Below are positions 5,603 to 6,103 of a stretch of 6,103 bases of DNA, in pieces. Position 1 is the stretch's first letter; the number at the start of each line of letters is the position of its first letter. The notes below the pieces were generated by a model. That model saw only the letters and a list, made by a program, of their open reading frames with translations, was not told where the DNA came from and searched no databases. This DNA comes from Rhizobacter sp. (GTDB lineage: Bacteria; Pseudomonadota; Gammaproteobacteria; Burkholderiales; Burkholderiaceae_C), in assembly GCA_025359585.1 (NCBI GenBank), contig JANYFX010000087.1, forward strand, positions 1-6,103. Direction: 5' to 3'. Both the position numbers and the translations under genes were made by a program.

Positions 5603-6103
5603 ACGCGCCCCTGAACGTCGAACAGCTGGTGCCGCAGCTCGACCAGACGCACCTCGACTGGCTGGAAGAAGAAGCCATCTTCATCCTGCGCGAAACGGTG
5701 GCCGCGTTCGAGCGCCCGGCCCTGCTGTTTTCGGGTGGCAAGGATTCGTGCGTGGTGCTGCGCCTGGCCGAAAAGGCCTTCAAGACGCGCGATGCAAAGG
5801 GCGAGTTCAAGGGCCGCCTGCCGTTCCCGCTGCTGCATGTGGACACCGGCCACAATTTCCCCGAAGTGATCGAGTTCCGCGACCGGCGCATTGCCGAGAT
5901 GGGCGAGCGCCTGATCGTCGCCCACATGGACGAGTCGATCAAAAAGGGCACAGTCCGCCTGGCCCATCCGCTGGAGTCGCGCAACGGCCACCAGACCGTC
6001 ACCCTGCTCGAAGCGATTGAAGACAACCGCTTCGACGTGCTGATCGGCGGCGCCCGCCGCGATGAAGAAAAGGCCCGCGCCAAGGAACGCATCTTCAGCC
6101 ACC
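5599..6103 (+). CDS. cysD: Sulfate adenylyltransferase subunit 2 (5' part)
   Basis: The first 168 residues of the roughly 300-residue CysD are present; the gene runs off the right edge. CysD is the catalytic small subunit of ATP sulfurylase, making APS from sulfate and ATP with the GTPase partner CysN, whose gene normally follows. The PP-loop SGGKDS (45-50) of the N-type ATP pyrophosphatase fold is intact, followed by LLHVDTGHNFPE (78-89) and GGARRDEEKARA (150-161), all characteristic of CysD. The ATG at 5599 overlaps the cysH stop by 4 nt (ATGA). GGAG at 5588-5591 lies 7 nt before the start. Its position directly after cysH fits a pathway that feeds APS straight into the reductase. Confidence 0.96.
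   Translation, partial: MNAPLNVEQLVPQLDQTHLDWLEEEAIFILRETVAAFERPALLFSGGKDSCVVLRLAEKAFKTRDAKGEFKGRLPFPLLHVDTGHNFPEVIEFRDRRIAEMGERLIVAHMDESIKKGTVRLAHPLESRNGHQTVTLLEAIEDNRFDVLIGGARRDEEKARAKERIFSH

Noticed and set aside
1..6103. CRISPR arrays, tRNA/rRNA genes, insertion sequences, phage or defence genes
   Set aside because: No spaced direct repeats, RNA gene signatures, transposase motifs or terminal inverted repeats were seen; the gene order looks like core chromosome.

Overview
The window is GC-rich chromosomal DNA. Protein types and gene order suggest a betaproteobacterium of the order Burkholderiales, most likely a Comamonadaceae relative. That placement is inferred from a ferredoxin-type CysI followed by a DUF934 gene, an iron-sulfur type CysH and CysD; no rRNA or other marker gene is present.

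Left part (1-1664). The window opens with the last codons of an Ala/Lys-rich protein on the + strand. It is followed by about 190 nt of non-coding DNA that can fold into three hairpins. The last is a strong Rho-independent terminator with a UUCG loop, and the middle hairpin carries a CCUCCC anti-Shine-Dalgarno-like loop, so this may be a small RNA or a structured 3' UTR. Two - strand genes converge on that terminator: an unrecognised 136-residue protein with a winged-helix-like stretch, and upstream of it a patatin-like phospholipase with a lipoprotein signal.

Middle (1665-1821). A divergent intergenic region holds an AT-rich island with an imperfect 28-bp dyad. It is the probable promoter and operator of the genes to its right, plausibly for a LysR-type sulfur regulator such as CysB.

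Right part (1822-6103). A tightly packed + strand operon follows: a TauE/SafE-family membrane transporter, CysI sulfite reductase, a DUF934 protein, CysH (adenylylsulfate reductase by its four cluster cysteines) and the start of CysD (sulfate adenylyltransferase small subunit, cut by the window edge). Gaps are 2 nt and 3-18 nt, followed by two 4-nt ATGA overlaps, so transcription as one unit is very likely. The enzymes form the assimilatory route sulfate -> APS -> sulfite -> sulfide. The transporter would move a sulfur oxyanion in or out.

Most of the window is ordinary metabolism. The parts least explained are the hairpin-rich region at 54-250, the role of DUF934, the transport direction of the TauE-like protein, and the unrecognised gene at 249-659.
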